A stretch of 64,000 nt of DNA, from positions 372,001 to 436,000 of the forward strand of contig NW_027192203.1 of the NCBI RefSeq assembly GCF_041956535.1, given 5' to 3'. A model generated the notes under the pieces. The model saw nothing but the letters and a program-made list of their open reading frames with translations. It had not been told where the DNA came from and searched no databases. This stretch comes from Calcarisporiella thermophila CBS 279.70. Its lineage: Eukaryota; Calcarisporiellomycota. This document shows, piece after piece, positions 1-9,779 of this stretch (the stretch's first letter is position 1; each line of letters opens with the position of its first letter). The translations under genes were made by a program, and so were the position numbers.

Positions 1-90
1 TTGGAGCGTGCCGCCAAGATGAACAAGGACCACGGGGCCGGCTCGCTCACCGCCCTCCCGATCATCGAGACCCAGGGTGGCGATGTGTCA

Positions 91-128
<38 letters not shown>

Positions 129-692
129 ACAGATTTTCCTGGAGGCTGAGCTGTTCTTCCGAGGTATCCGTCCGGCCATCAACGTCGGGTAAACTCAACT
201 CACCACGATTTGATTTGGTGGAGCGGCGGGGCGGCTAACTCCATGTCTCCCTTTCCTTCTAGGCTCTCGGTGTCTCGCGTCGGGTCTGCCGCCCAGAACC
301 GCAGCATGAAACAGGTTGCCGGCTCCCTCAAGCTCTTCCTTGCGCAGTACCGTGAGGTCGCTGCCTTCGCCCAATTTGGCTCCGATCTGGATGCGTCGAC
401 CCGCTTCCTCCTCAACCGTGGCGCCCGCCTGACCGAGCTGCTGAAGCAGCCGCAGTACAAGCCCATGCCGGTGGAGCAGCAGGTGGCCATCATTTTCGCC
501 GGTGTCAACGGGTACTTGGACCGCATTCCTGTCAACAAAGTTACCGAGTTCGAGGGCGCCTTCCTCCCCTACATGACCTCGAACCACGCCGACCTGCTGG
601 ACACGATCCGCACCGAGGGCAAGCTCTCGGAGGCGACCGAGGCCAAGCTGAAGAAGATCACGGGCGATTTCGTCACCAGCTTCAACTCCTAA
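1..692 (+). CDS. ATP1: ATP synthase F1 subunit alpha, 3' part
   Basis: C-terminal part of the alpha subunit of mitochondrial F1Fo-ATP synthase, which forms the nucleotide-binding hexamer with beta and makes ATP in the matrix. The gene is cut by the left window edge. Exons are <1..188 and 263..692, joined across a 74-nt GT-AG intron. The frame reads through [49 protein letters not shown] and then the C-terminal helical domain ([18 protein letters not shown]), which is diagnostic of F1-alpha rather than beta. The arginine finger lies in the ISRVGSA-type segment, here VSRVGSAAQ. The stop is TAA at 690-692. The coding GC content is high, like the next gene. The first in-frame ATG is internal, so nothing here is a start codon. 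The identification is secure by family knowledge. Confidence 0.97.
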
Positions 693-1802
693 ACCCTGTT
701 TAGGCTTTTCTCTCGTGTCTTTGGGCGAGAGGGGAGGGCCGGCGCCTGATTGCACGAGAGAAGAAGGCTACGAAAAAAAAAAAAAGATTCAATAGATTGT
801 TCTGTTTTTCTGTTACCTTATCAATGACATTCGCGTTTTTTGTGTACCGCTGTTTGTGTTGTATTTGACGGGGAGGGTTATTAAATTAAAAACATCTCGT
901 TTTTCTGGAAGACTTTTAGGTTTCTCCTCATCGGCACGATGGGGCCCCAAACGAGACCGCCGGCCATGCTTGATTAGTCAGTTCGTTGGAGAGCTGCAGC
1001 CGGGCGTGGGTGGGGAAGTTTCTTTTGCCCCAAACTCAGAGAATTTAATAAACGATCGGGCCAGATCTGCCCTTCTCGGAGCCTGAATTTTAGGCTCGCC
1101 ACAGGAAGGCCAGAAACCGCGGCAATGGCAGGCGGGGATGGCTCAGGGGGCGAGAAACGGGTGGGAAAACCGGCACAGAATAAGGCAAGCATGGCTCGGG
1201 CAGCGCGGCAGCCAGCGCATGGCACGGGCAGCGCGCGAGACCCGACGAGCGGGCGCGAGACTGGGTCTGAGCTCGCACGCGCATGTGTCAGACTGGGGTT
1301 GGGGGAAAGGTTGGAGCGCACGCGGCTCTGCAATGCGAGACGTCGAGAATCGGGCCTCAGCGCGCGAGCCCCAATGCCCTCGGCTGGCAGCTGAGTCCCA
1401 CGTCCCATTGTTGCGATTCTACAATGCAGCGCGGTTTAGCCTGTTTCCCAGCGCTCAGCTGCAACCGGCCCATTTGTAATTAACTCTCCGGCAAGCTCTT
1501 GTGCTGCGCGGATAAACTCCGGTAAAAGAGTTGAGCCGACCGCGCGTTTGACCTAACACTAGCAGGCTCTGGTGAGTGGTCGGCCCGGGCTGCTTTAATA
1601 GAACGCAAACCTTGTTTTATTTGTTTTGCTGATCCTCTGCGAATCAGTCGGGTGAAAGCCGCTTGGACACCCCGCGAGACACTTTAGGGTTAGGCCTTAG
1701 TCCATGGTTGGGAGGGAGGCGCCGTCATATTTAAGCGTTTCTTCCCGCGTTCGCCTGGCCGCCGCTTTCCATCGCGATCGGCCTCATCCGCACCCATTAC
1801 CC
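693..1802. other. GC-rich intergenic stretch, no gene seen
   Basis: 3' flank of the ATP1 homologue and 5' flank of the small C2H2 gene. It holds an A-run near 775-784 and a T/A-rich stretch to about 890, then becomes strongly GC-rich. Open frames here overlap in several registers and show no recognisable protein, so I treat them as chance. A weak TATA-like catatttaag sits near 1726-1735, about 70 nt before the next ATG. Confidence 0.6.
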
Positions 1803-2608
1803 ATGTCGCAAGATTTCTTCTCGGCATCCCCATCCTCCTCCGAGCTCGAGACCCCCCCGCTGGATGCCATCTACCCCTTCCAGGCGGGCGCCGCCCAGCT
1901 CGACTACTTCTCCGCCCCACGCCTGGTCGACCCCCGGCTCCTCATGCCGATGTGGGCGACCGATTGGGCAAGAATCGGCTACAGCCCCGCCTTGATGTGG
2001 AATGCAAGAGACCTGCCGCCAGAGCTGTCTCTGCTCCCCATCGGCGATCCCGCGGACTCCTCCGCATTCACGTCTCCAATCCCCACACAGCCGCTCCATC
2101 GCCAGATGCCCATGCTCGCGCCGCTGCTAACGCAGCAGCATTCGCCCGCCGCCCAGATCCTCAAGAAACCCGCGCCTCGCGCACGCGCTTTGCAGCAGGA
2201 TAGGCCGTACCGCTGTGACAAGGTAAGCGCCGTCTCTTCCGCGCTCAGTTGAAGGCGCGTCAGCGTGACTGACCCTCCTCCCCTCCGCTCTCTCGCCTTG
2301 CTAGTGCCCGCAGTCCTTCACACGGAACCACGATCTGAAGGTTTGGATCGCCCTTCTTACTGGGAGCTTGCGCCGCATTGAACGCTAATCAGGCTGCTCT
2401 TTTTCTCCCTCTTTTTAGCGGCATAAACGCATCCACCTGGACGTGAAGCCTTACCCATGTGAGTTTTGCGGAAAGCCGGTAAGTTCCCTCTTAACTTATA
2501 CGCCGCTTTCCTTCTTCCTGCATGAGTAACCTGACCTCTGCATAGTTTTCGAGACGCGACGCATTGAAGCGGCACCATCTGGTCAAGAAATGCGGCAATA
2601 AGCTCTAA
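1803..2608 (+). CDS. small C2H2 zinc-finger transcription factor (A)
   Basis: Probable nuclear DNA-binding regulator. Exons are 1803..2222, 2305..2340, 2419..2478 and 2546..2608. The start is the ATG of MSQDFFSAS, because it lies about 70 nt below a TATA-like element; an upstream in-frame ATG at 1704 would place the start before that element. A proline/serine-rich N-terminal region of about 130 residues precedes two fingers. Finger 1 begins YRCDKCPQSF and has [12 protein letters not shown], a classical C-x2-C...H-x3-H. Finger 2 begins YPCEFCGKPF, has SRRDALKRH and ends in cysteine, so it is C2HC-like. Exon borders fall inside both fingers. The finger sequences closely match the second and third fingers of the gene at 38936-39769, so the two look like paralogues. 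Target genes are unknown. Confidence 0.88.
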
Positions 2609-2955
2609 GGCGGGCGGTGCTCTTCTTCTCCTTCTTTTTCTTCTTATTTTAATTGCACTTGTACATATTGAATTGTATTTTTCCATCCTCTCTGACGAGC
2701 TATTTTATCTTATTTTATTTCACCTTGTTCATTCACATGGGAAGTTTATCTTTTTTTTTTAAGCCATGCAGCGCAACTTACTTATTCTCTCTGTATATTA
2801 AGTCCCCTCTACTATTTCATTAAAATTCTGGTCGATACACGGCGCAGCATTAAAAGACCTTTCTATTTTAGTACTCTAACCCAATACCCTATTCAATAAA
2901 CCCACCATAAAATTGTCTATTGTACTTCTCCCCCCCCCCCCTCCAATACCTAGAG
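2609..2955. other. AT-rich spacer with poly-C tract
   Basis: 3' flank of the C2H2 gene, T-rich, followed by the Rab promoter. A run of about 13 C lies at roughly 2929-2941, just before the Rab ATG. No open frame of note is present. Confidence 0.6.
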
Positions 2956-3876
2956 ATGGTAGGCCCAGATTTTGAATTGGGGATTGTCGGGAGCAAGCGC
3001 ACTAACCGCTCGTTCTCTTTAGAGTTTGGCTATCGACACAAAAGAATACCTATTCAAGGTGCTGGTGCTTGGCGATCTTGGCACCGGCAAAACATCGGTG
3101 ATAAAGAGATATGTCCACGACATATTCTCGATGCACTACAAATCCACGGTATGCGATCCATCTGTTTTGCGCATGGGCGATTTGTAACCTGTTGAAGTAA
3201 TCTTGTTATCGGTGTAGATCGGGGTGGATTTTGCCTTGAAAACGCTCCAATGGGATCAGGACACCATGGTGAGACTACAACTATGGGACATTGCCGGTAA
3301 GTGCCCTTTATTGTTCTCTTCCGCCTGGCCAATGGGGAAACTCACGCTAGCTGTGTCGCAGGGCAAGAGCGATTTGGCAACATGACCAGGGTGTATTACA
3401 AAGAGGCCCTGGGAGCCCTCATAGTCTATGATGTGACTCGGCATGGCACATTCGAGGGGGTGGCACGGTGGAAAAACGACCTTGACCAGAAGGTGTCGCT
3501 CCCGGAGCTATGGGGAGGGGGGCCAATCCCCGCCGTATTGCTCGCAAACAAGGTAAGGCTCCATTCAGGCATTCTGCATCGATGGCTGTCTCATTCATCT
3601 TGCATCTCCTCTCCTCCTCGGCGCCCGATCCAGTCCGATCTTCTCAAAAACGATATGCATACCGACGAAGCGCTGGAGAAATTCTGCTCGGAGCACCATT
3701 TCTTGAAATGCTTCCCAACCTCGGCTAAGGAGAACAAAAATATCAAGGAGGCAGTGCATTGTTTAGTGGAGGCGATCCTTCAGATTGCAAGCCGATACGA
3801 AGGGGTCGTGTACCCTCATGAGCATGATAACATCAGGCTGGGGCAGGAGAAGGAGCAAGGCGGAGCATGCTGTTGA
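2956..3876 (+). CDS. Rab32/38-family small GTPase
   Basis: Membrane-traffic GTPase of the Rab32/38/29 group, which acts on lysosome-related and mitochondria-associated membranes in other eukaryotes. Exons are 2956..2958 (only the ATG), 3023..3148, 3218..3296, 3362..3552 and 3634..3876. The P-loop is GDLGTGKTS. Switch II reads [20 protein letters not shown], the Rab32 signature: WDIAGQ instead of the WDTAGQ of most Rabs. The G4 motif is NKSD, formed across the last splice junction, and G5 is TSAK. The C-terminus is GGACC, a di-cysteine geranylgeranylation site. The start choice rests on an ATG followed directly by gtaggc and on an ACTAAC branch site 15 nt before the acceptor; no other in-frame ATG lies upstream. 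The last intron (81 nt) is free of stops in frame. The family assignment is firm; the cargo pathway in this organism is not known. Confidence 0.93.
2959..3022 (+). other. intron directly after the start codon (Rab32-like gene)
   Basis: The 64-nt intron begins gtaggc at the base after ATG and ends ctctttag, with ACTAAC at 3001-3006. The first coding exon would therefore be the three bases of the start codon. Confidence 0.7.
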
Positions 3877-4213
3877 TCCGCCACCCCACCCTCTCATGTC
3901 AAGAATATACACTCACCCACAAGCACAACAACTACATACACCTCTATATATCTTTTTCTACTCTTTTTTTTTCGCCTGTCTTTTCTTATCTTTGTCGTGT
4001 TGTTTTCCATCTTTTTCACTTGAACATTAAACATACTTAATGTATCCTATGTTCTTTACTACGCGTAGATTTTATTCTCTCTCCCGCTCACCCGCTCACC
4101 TCCTCACCCTGCTCTCTTCCTCATTCTCTTTTCTTCCTCGCGTTCTAAACTGTCGCTAATAATAAGCGCTTTATTTCCCCTTTATTAATAGCTTCGGCTC
4201 AGACCACCCCGTG
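3877..4213. other. convergent 3' flanks, no gene seen
   Basis: Pyrimidine-rich DNA between the 3' ends of the Rab gene (+) and the tubulin cofactor A gene (-). It probably holds both 3' UTRs. Confidence 0.6.
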
Positions 4214-4744
4214 TTACACTTCTACTTGTTCTAGCACATCTTTTGCCTCTACAAGCTCTTGTGTCCCCTCATAGGCCGGGTTGGTCTTGATGAAAATATA
4301 GGTTAGAGCCCGTCAAAAAAAGGATATGTCACCATGACATGCCAAGAGGAAGGTTCAACATGCTTACCGTCATTTCCGTCAATTCTCGGTAGGCGATCTG
4401 CAGTTTGTTGCGGACATCGGGAATGATGGCTAATGTCTCTGCAAGCACCTCTTTCTGTTCTCTCAACGAAAATCATTACTGATTCAAGCGGCGTCTGAGT
4501 GATAAAAGAGAGACTCTACCTGCTTTTTTATGTCGTACTCGTCTGCTTTGTCCGTGATCATCTGGTCGATTTTAAGGCGTTGGTCATCCGCTTCTTTGTG
4601 GTAGAGGGCAAGTTCCTTGTTGAAGCTATTTTATTATGCAGCAATATGAGTGATTGAACACGGGACACTCTTGGGAAAGAGAACTGAATGCCAAACTCAC
4701 CGCTTGACAACATTGGTTTTGATTTTTAGCTCTCGAACCGTCAT
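4214..4744 (-). CDS. tubulin-specific chaperone A (TBCA / Rbl2-like)
   Basis: Small cytosolic beta-tubulin-binding chaperone of the tubulin folding pathway. The gene is split into four short exons: 4701..4744, 4520..4625, 4368..4454 and 4214..4285, summing to 309 nt (102 residues), close to the usual length of about 108. The N-terminus MTVRELKIKTNVVKR matches the family block (xxLKIKTGVVKRL). It is followed by a charged three-helix pattern: FNKELALYHKEADDQ, MITDKADEYDIKKQ, KEVLAETLAIIPDVRNKL and ELVEAKDVLEQVEV at the end. The GT-AG borders are good, and phases agree throughout. It lies 119 bp downstream of the BUD13 stop on the same strand and ends tail-to-tail with the Rab gene. No single exon is long enough to stand out as an open frame. 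Confidence 0.9.
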
Positions 4745-4863
4745 GATGGATGGGGGAGGGGGGGAGGGAATCGTTTATTTCGAGAAATTAATATAATATG
4801 AATAGGATGGAAAAAAACGCGTCACGACAAACAACCCACAAATAAATAGGAATGAAAGTTGCC

Positions 4864-6618
4864 TCACATATCCTCGACCGACCACTTATAGGCCTCTGCC
4901 TCCTTCCACTTATTCTCGGCCATCCGTGCAAAATACTCTCGCTCAAAGCCATTGGATCGGTCGACGCCATCCCAGCGATGCCCGGGCGCAATATCAAAGC
5001 GGTTTGGCGGCCCGATTGGGCCCTTGTAGGCTGGTTTCGCGGGAACATCCTCGTCGTCCCTATCGCCATCTTTCTTACTCTTCTTCTTTTTCTTCTTATT
5101 CTTCTTCTTCATCAGATAAGGTAGCATAGGATCCGCCCACCGCTCCTCCTCCTTCAGCTTCTCGTTCAACACCTTATCCTCCTTGTAGATGGCCAGGGGT
5201 ACATCCTTGAACTCCATCATTCGCGCTCTCCGCTCCTCTGCCTCTCGCTTCTGAACCTCACCCTTGTTCGCTTCGAGTTGCGCTAGCTTTTTCTCCTCCT
5301 CCGCTCGTTGCTTCGCAAGCCTCTCCGCCTCGAGGGTTTCCACATTGACTCGTCTACCGCTCGCATCTCGATATACGGTTTGGGCATCGCGACCGGAGAG
5401 ACTCGGATCCATCCGACGAAGCTCGGCATCCCGTTCACGGAGTATGCGTTGAGTATCCTCTGCGGCCTCCTCGAGCGTCTGTAGTCCGATCCGCGCACCA
5501 GAGCTCATACGAGGTTCGGAGGGAGGTGGTTGTTCTTGCCTCGAGGCCGGCGATGGAGAACGTGATATAGGGGCTAGGAGGGGGGAACGCCGGCGGTCTC
5601 GACTCGAAGATGGAGAGGGATCACGTGGACGGCGTCTGGGTGAGGGGGAGCGATGCCGCTGATTGCTTCGATGGGACCTCGAGTCTCGGGGCGATGACGA
5701 AGCATCTCTCCGTCTATGCGGTGATCGTGAACGTCGGTGCCGGTGTGGGGATGGGGATCGTGAGTATCTACGCCGGCGGAGAGATGAGGACCGGGATCGT
5801 TTACGATGCCGCGGAGACGGAGATCGCGAGTGTCTACGCCGACGTGGAGATGGGGACCGTGATCGTCTACGACGCTGCGGAGACGGAGATCTTGATTGTC
5901 TATAGCGGGGTGGAGACGGAGATCGGGATCTTCTGCGACGGTACGGAGATGGGGACCGCGATCCTTTGCGACGCGGAGGAGATGGAGACCTCGAATTTCT
6001 ATGGCGGCGCGGAGAAGGAGATCGCGAATGTCTGTGCCGTTGCGGAGGCGGAGATCGTGGTGGGGAACGCTTCCGTTTTTTGTCGCTAGTTTCATGACCG
6101 ACAGACCGTTGTGGGGAAGGAACTAGTGAAGTGAGGAAAGATTAAATCTGAGAAACAAGGAAAAGAATCTATAGCAAGAAGAGCAAAATACTTACTGTCA
6201 CCGACGATCACAGGCCTTTCATCTTCAGGGATTTCCTCTTCTACCTTTGGAGGTGGTCGCAATGGGGCTGAATCGGCTTTACCATGGTTAAGTGTCGTCC
6301 AGCCGCTCTCTCCCTGGCTTTTGAATTTCGCTACTTTGCTCACAACAGGTTCTCCTGCAGGCGAGAAAGCGTTAGAGCAAGGTGGACTGAAATAAAAAAG
6401 TAATAACTTTTACCTCCCAACACTTCGTAATCCTGCATTTGCCCCGATTGCTCCTTCCCCTCAAAACTCCACCCGCCCTCATCCTCATCGATGATCGAGA
6501 AGGTCGATTTTGAGGGTTTTCCTTTTTCTTTCTTCTTCTTCTTCTTTTCTACCCCATATAACTGTGCCAATTCTGAAGCAGGTGTCAGGTACTTTTTCAG
6601 ATATTCTTTTGAAGTCAT
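4864..6618 (-). CDS. BUD13: BUD13-family pre-mRNA splicing/retention factor
   Basis: Subunit of the RES complex, which associates with the spliceosome in the nucleus. Exons are 6414..6618, 6196..6354 and 4864..6122 (540 residues). The N-terminus [12 protein letters not shown] matches the family opening, followed by a lysine run and an acidic stretch ([12 protein letters not shown]). The middle, about 5585-6090, is a low-complexity RS/SP array built from units such as RSRSPSP with interspersed histidines. The C-terminal domain is strongly diagnostic: [47 protein letters not shown] and the final AYKWSVEDM. The RS frame stays open through a run of six cytosines near 5584 into the C-terminal domain, so no intron is needed there. 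Yeast Bud13 is much shorter; the RS expansion resembles metazoan BUD13. Confidence 0.95.
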
Positions 6619-7388
6619 GGCAACCTCGCTGATTTCGCTCTATCCAAGATATTCCTCTCTCCTCTCCACTTGGTATAGTCACGGTAACCATACACACGTC
6701 ACGAATGCGCCACCTCTCCTCGAGGAATAATTAAATTGCCTCTAAGGCGGGTCTTCACTTCTCAAGTAACCGACGCTAAGGCCATTTGACCAAGTTCAAA
6801 GACAAGGCCGGTCTATGACACTCCTCTTGCACAGTAGGGAATTCTAAGCAAGAACGCATTTTTCTTCCGCAGATATGTCATGCCTAGCCCCGTAGACTTC
6901 GTACTATTAGGTGAATTCGCTTCTTGACGGCCACTGGCCCATCTACCACTAAATAGAGCCGATATTGGATGAATTAAAGGCCACATTGATAAGTACGGTG
7001 GCATCGGACCCATTTATTCAAGGCCTTGTTCTCTATGGCTTTTCTATTATATATACATTAAATATATTTGAAATGATACTTTACTTTACTTTACTTATTT
7101 TCTGCGTAAGCAGACAATCGCTCAGAGAGAGTTTGCATTTTACTAACATCCCAAATCTGATCTTCTTGATATGGTTTATTTTCTTAAGGTTGCGCTAACT
7201 TGTCCCGACGGTCAACATCGGAATTAAGGTTGTCTTGGGCCTACTTCTCCTTCATGGGAAATAGGAAAAAAAATCTTAGGTTAATGATGTCGCAAAAAAT
7301 TCCTGGTGGCAAGACAGCGGGGCGCAGCCATAGATTCTTCTACTGGCTGTTCTCGAGAGTTTTCTGCCCCCATCAACTTGAGAAAAAA
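6619..7388. other. divergent promoter region BUD13 / RIC8
   Basis: AT-rich 770 bp between two divergently transcribed genes. It contains TTTACTT-type short repeats near 7080-7098. No supported gene. Confidence 0.6.
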
Positions 7389-9536
7389 ATGACCAACTAC
7401 CTTAACCTCGGCGATAAATCTGACGTCAAGGAAGTTATATCTTGCCTCCAACCGTTTCTTCAAGATGCATCCGGTAAATAGCGATGTTTTCTCCTCCAAT
7501 GGAATCGAGCCATCGAGCTAGCCATATCCAATTGTGTAGCCTTAATAAAACTCGGATCTGGAGAAAAAATCCAGTTGGTAAAACAACTGAAAGATGATCT
7601 CGAAAATGATGTGCTACAAGAATCATGGAATGACAATGGTAACATTCCTGGACATTGAATTAGAACCTGAAGACGATGCATTTACATTTTATATAGCTAG
7701 AACACTCGCACTTGAGACGATCAAAATATGCACAAGAGACGCAGAGATATGTGCAGCCTTTATGGAAAGCAAGGTGGACTGTAAAAAAAAAAACATACAT
7801 AGAAGAAGTGATGAGCTAATATCTCCTATTTTTTAAGGGGATGGAGTTACTTTTAAAACTCTCTGGCCTTGAGCCACCGATTACAGAATTGGATGACTGT
7901 GTGTCCCAAGAGGCGCTCAAGTGTATTGCGAATACGTTGCTGTTGAAACCGGACACGCGTAAAGTCTTTGAGAACAATGCTCTTGTCACTGCATGCATCG
8001 CTAGATTAAAGGTTTATATATGTTTCAATGTCAAACTGGAATCCCCTCCCCCATGCTATGCTAAATGGGATGACTTTTATGTATCCTAAAGCTGCCCAAC
8101 TTATCGATCGAATCGAAGTTTTTGATGGCGAGAATATTGTTTGTATTGACGGCGGACCGCTTGCTGGTGGTGGAGGAGCTGCTGAAAGACGGCACTTTTA
8201 CAGAGCATTTCACAAAGGTAGCCCTTTTGTTCTTCAAGCCACCGTTTCTTGATCCATGGCTCCTAACCAAAGTTTTGTTGTCAGCTCCTTCGTGAGAACG
8301 TGGATGCTGCCATGGCCCCCAGCCACCAAGCCATTACTCCCGTCATGGTGATTAGCGAGCTGCTTAAGCTTCTGTTTAATTTGATGATGAATGCTCCCAG
8401 GTGCAATAATATTGCCGTAGACACGAAGCAGTATGAGAGGTATGATGCTTTTGTCTGTACCATAATGGGGAGGGTGGATGGATTTTTTCTGACCGTGACG
8501 CTATTCGATCCAATAGCGCCGTGGAGTCGATACGCGATGTACTCCTCAAGATACCCCCCGCTGAGCCCATACCGATGGCACCTCCCCACTCCCACGCGGT
8601 GCACGCATTGCTCAATTTCCCTGTCTTGCCGCCTTCGCTCTTCACGAGCCCTTCTGATGCCCCCAAGTCCCTCCGCGAGAAGGACGCAGCGGGGTCCTAT
8701 GCGATCGTGGATTTCCTCATCCAAGCTCTCAAAGCAACAGTGGAGCACACCCTTGTCGACGACGATGACGACGGCTGTAGGGGCGTTGCGGATGCGGACG
8801 AGCTCATTTCCCCGTTGGCGCTCTTGATGGCCAAGATTGCCACTGAGGATAAGGCTGCTCGCAGCAAAATGCGGGAGAAGCTTCTGCCAGATGACACGTA
8901 GGTACCGCTGGGGCTAGCTACCGTTTCCCCCGTGAATAACAAGCATGCTATGCCTTCGTCGTAGGGACCGCACCAAGCCGCTGGGCAAGGGCAAGTCCTT
9001 CACCCACAGGCTCATCCAGCTGCTGACCTGCATCACCCTGAACAACTCGCGCGAGGCCATGGGAGAGCTCCTGTTCACGCTTTGCGATGAAGATGGCAAT
9101 TATTCCCTAGTTCGGAATCATCCGCGTCCATGCACTAACCTGCCGATTGCCTTATGTAGCTAATGTGTTTGCGCATCGCGTTGGATATGGAAACGCGGCA
9201 GGCTTTCTCATGTCGCGCAACATCCTCATTCCGCAGCCGGGCAGCGACCGCGCCCACGACGAGCCCTCCGAGGGCCGGACCATCAACCCCATCACCGGCC
9301 AGTTCGACGACTGCGCCCCGCCCGTCAATCTGAGCGAGATGACGGACGAGGAGAAGGAGCGCGAGGCGGAGCGGCTGTTTGTGCTGTTTGAGCGGCTGCG
9401 CAAGACGGGCGTGATGGAGGTGCAGAACCCCATCACCGAGGCCTACCAGTCCGGGCGGATGCAGGAGATGCTGGACTCGGAGGAGCGCGCGAGACGCGGC
9501 CACGGCAAGGCGGCCGACCGCGACAAGACAGATTAG
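7389..9536 (+). CDS. RIC-8 / synembryn-like G-alpha chaperone and exchange factor
   Basis: Cytosolic armadillo-fold protein that folds and activates heterotrimeric G-alpha subunits. Exons are 7389..7473, 7540..7638, 7664..7773, 7838..8011, 8092..8217, 8285..8439, 8517..8897, 8965..9095 and 9160..9536 (545 residues, typical size). Matches to the family include LALETIKICTRD, SQEALKCIANTLLLKP, FLMARILFVLTADRL, TVMVISELLKLLFNL-like helices, and the C-terminal blocks VGYGNAAGFLMSR, NPITGQ and MTDEEKEREAERLFVLFERL. The start is the ATG of MTNYLNLGD; an upstream in-frame frame exists but begins without ATG. Three oddities: the first intron has two in-frame acceptors (7521 or 7539), the second gap is only 25 nt (7639-7663), and the last intron begins GC instead of GT. 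Base composition changes within the gene, from AT-rich early exons to GC-rich late exons. Confidence 0.88.
7639..7663 (+). other. candidate 25-nt intron in RIC8
   Basis: GT...AG segment (gtaaca ... gaattag). Removing it restores the frame from QESWNDN to EPEDDAFTFYIARTLALE. Left in, the upstream frame stops within six codons. The alternative is a one-base frameshift in the assembly or allele. Confidence 0.5.
9096..9159 (+). other. GC-AG intron in RIC8
   Basis: The 64-nt intron begins gcaatt and ends ttatgtag, with CACTAAC inside at about 9132-9138. Only this junction joins TLCDED to ANVFAHRVGYGNAAGF in frame; no GT in the right phase exists. Confidence 0.7.
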
Positions 9537-9779
9537 ATCGATGGGGATGTTTTAGGAAACTCTTATGCGAACCTTTGAGCCACATTCATGTATCTCGTTG
9601 GCCAATTAAAACATTGCAAAGCGAATAGGGGATTTCACACCCCGCTCGCAACCTTAATGAAGCAAATCTGCTCTTAGTGTGAGGGATTTTTTTTTTTTCA
9701 GACTCCATATTTTTATTTTGATTTTTCTCTTTGCTTGGCCTCTTCATCCTCCCAGCAAAAACAAAGGGCGCGGCCAAGC

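Noticed and set aside
195-755. Long minus-strand frames opposite ATP1
   Set aside because: They are antisense shadows of the conserved GC-rich ATP1 exon, with arginine/leucine-rich composition and no known domain.
5574-6095. Histidine/aspartate-repeat frames on both strands at 5.6-6.1 kb
   Set aside because: They are out-of-frame readings of the BUD13 RS/SP repeat; the RS frame joins conserved BUD13 ends.
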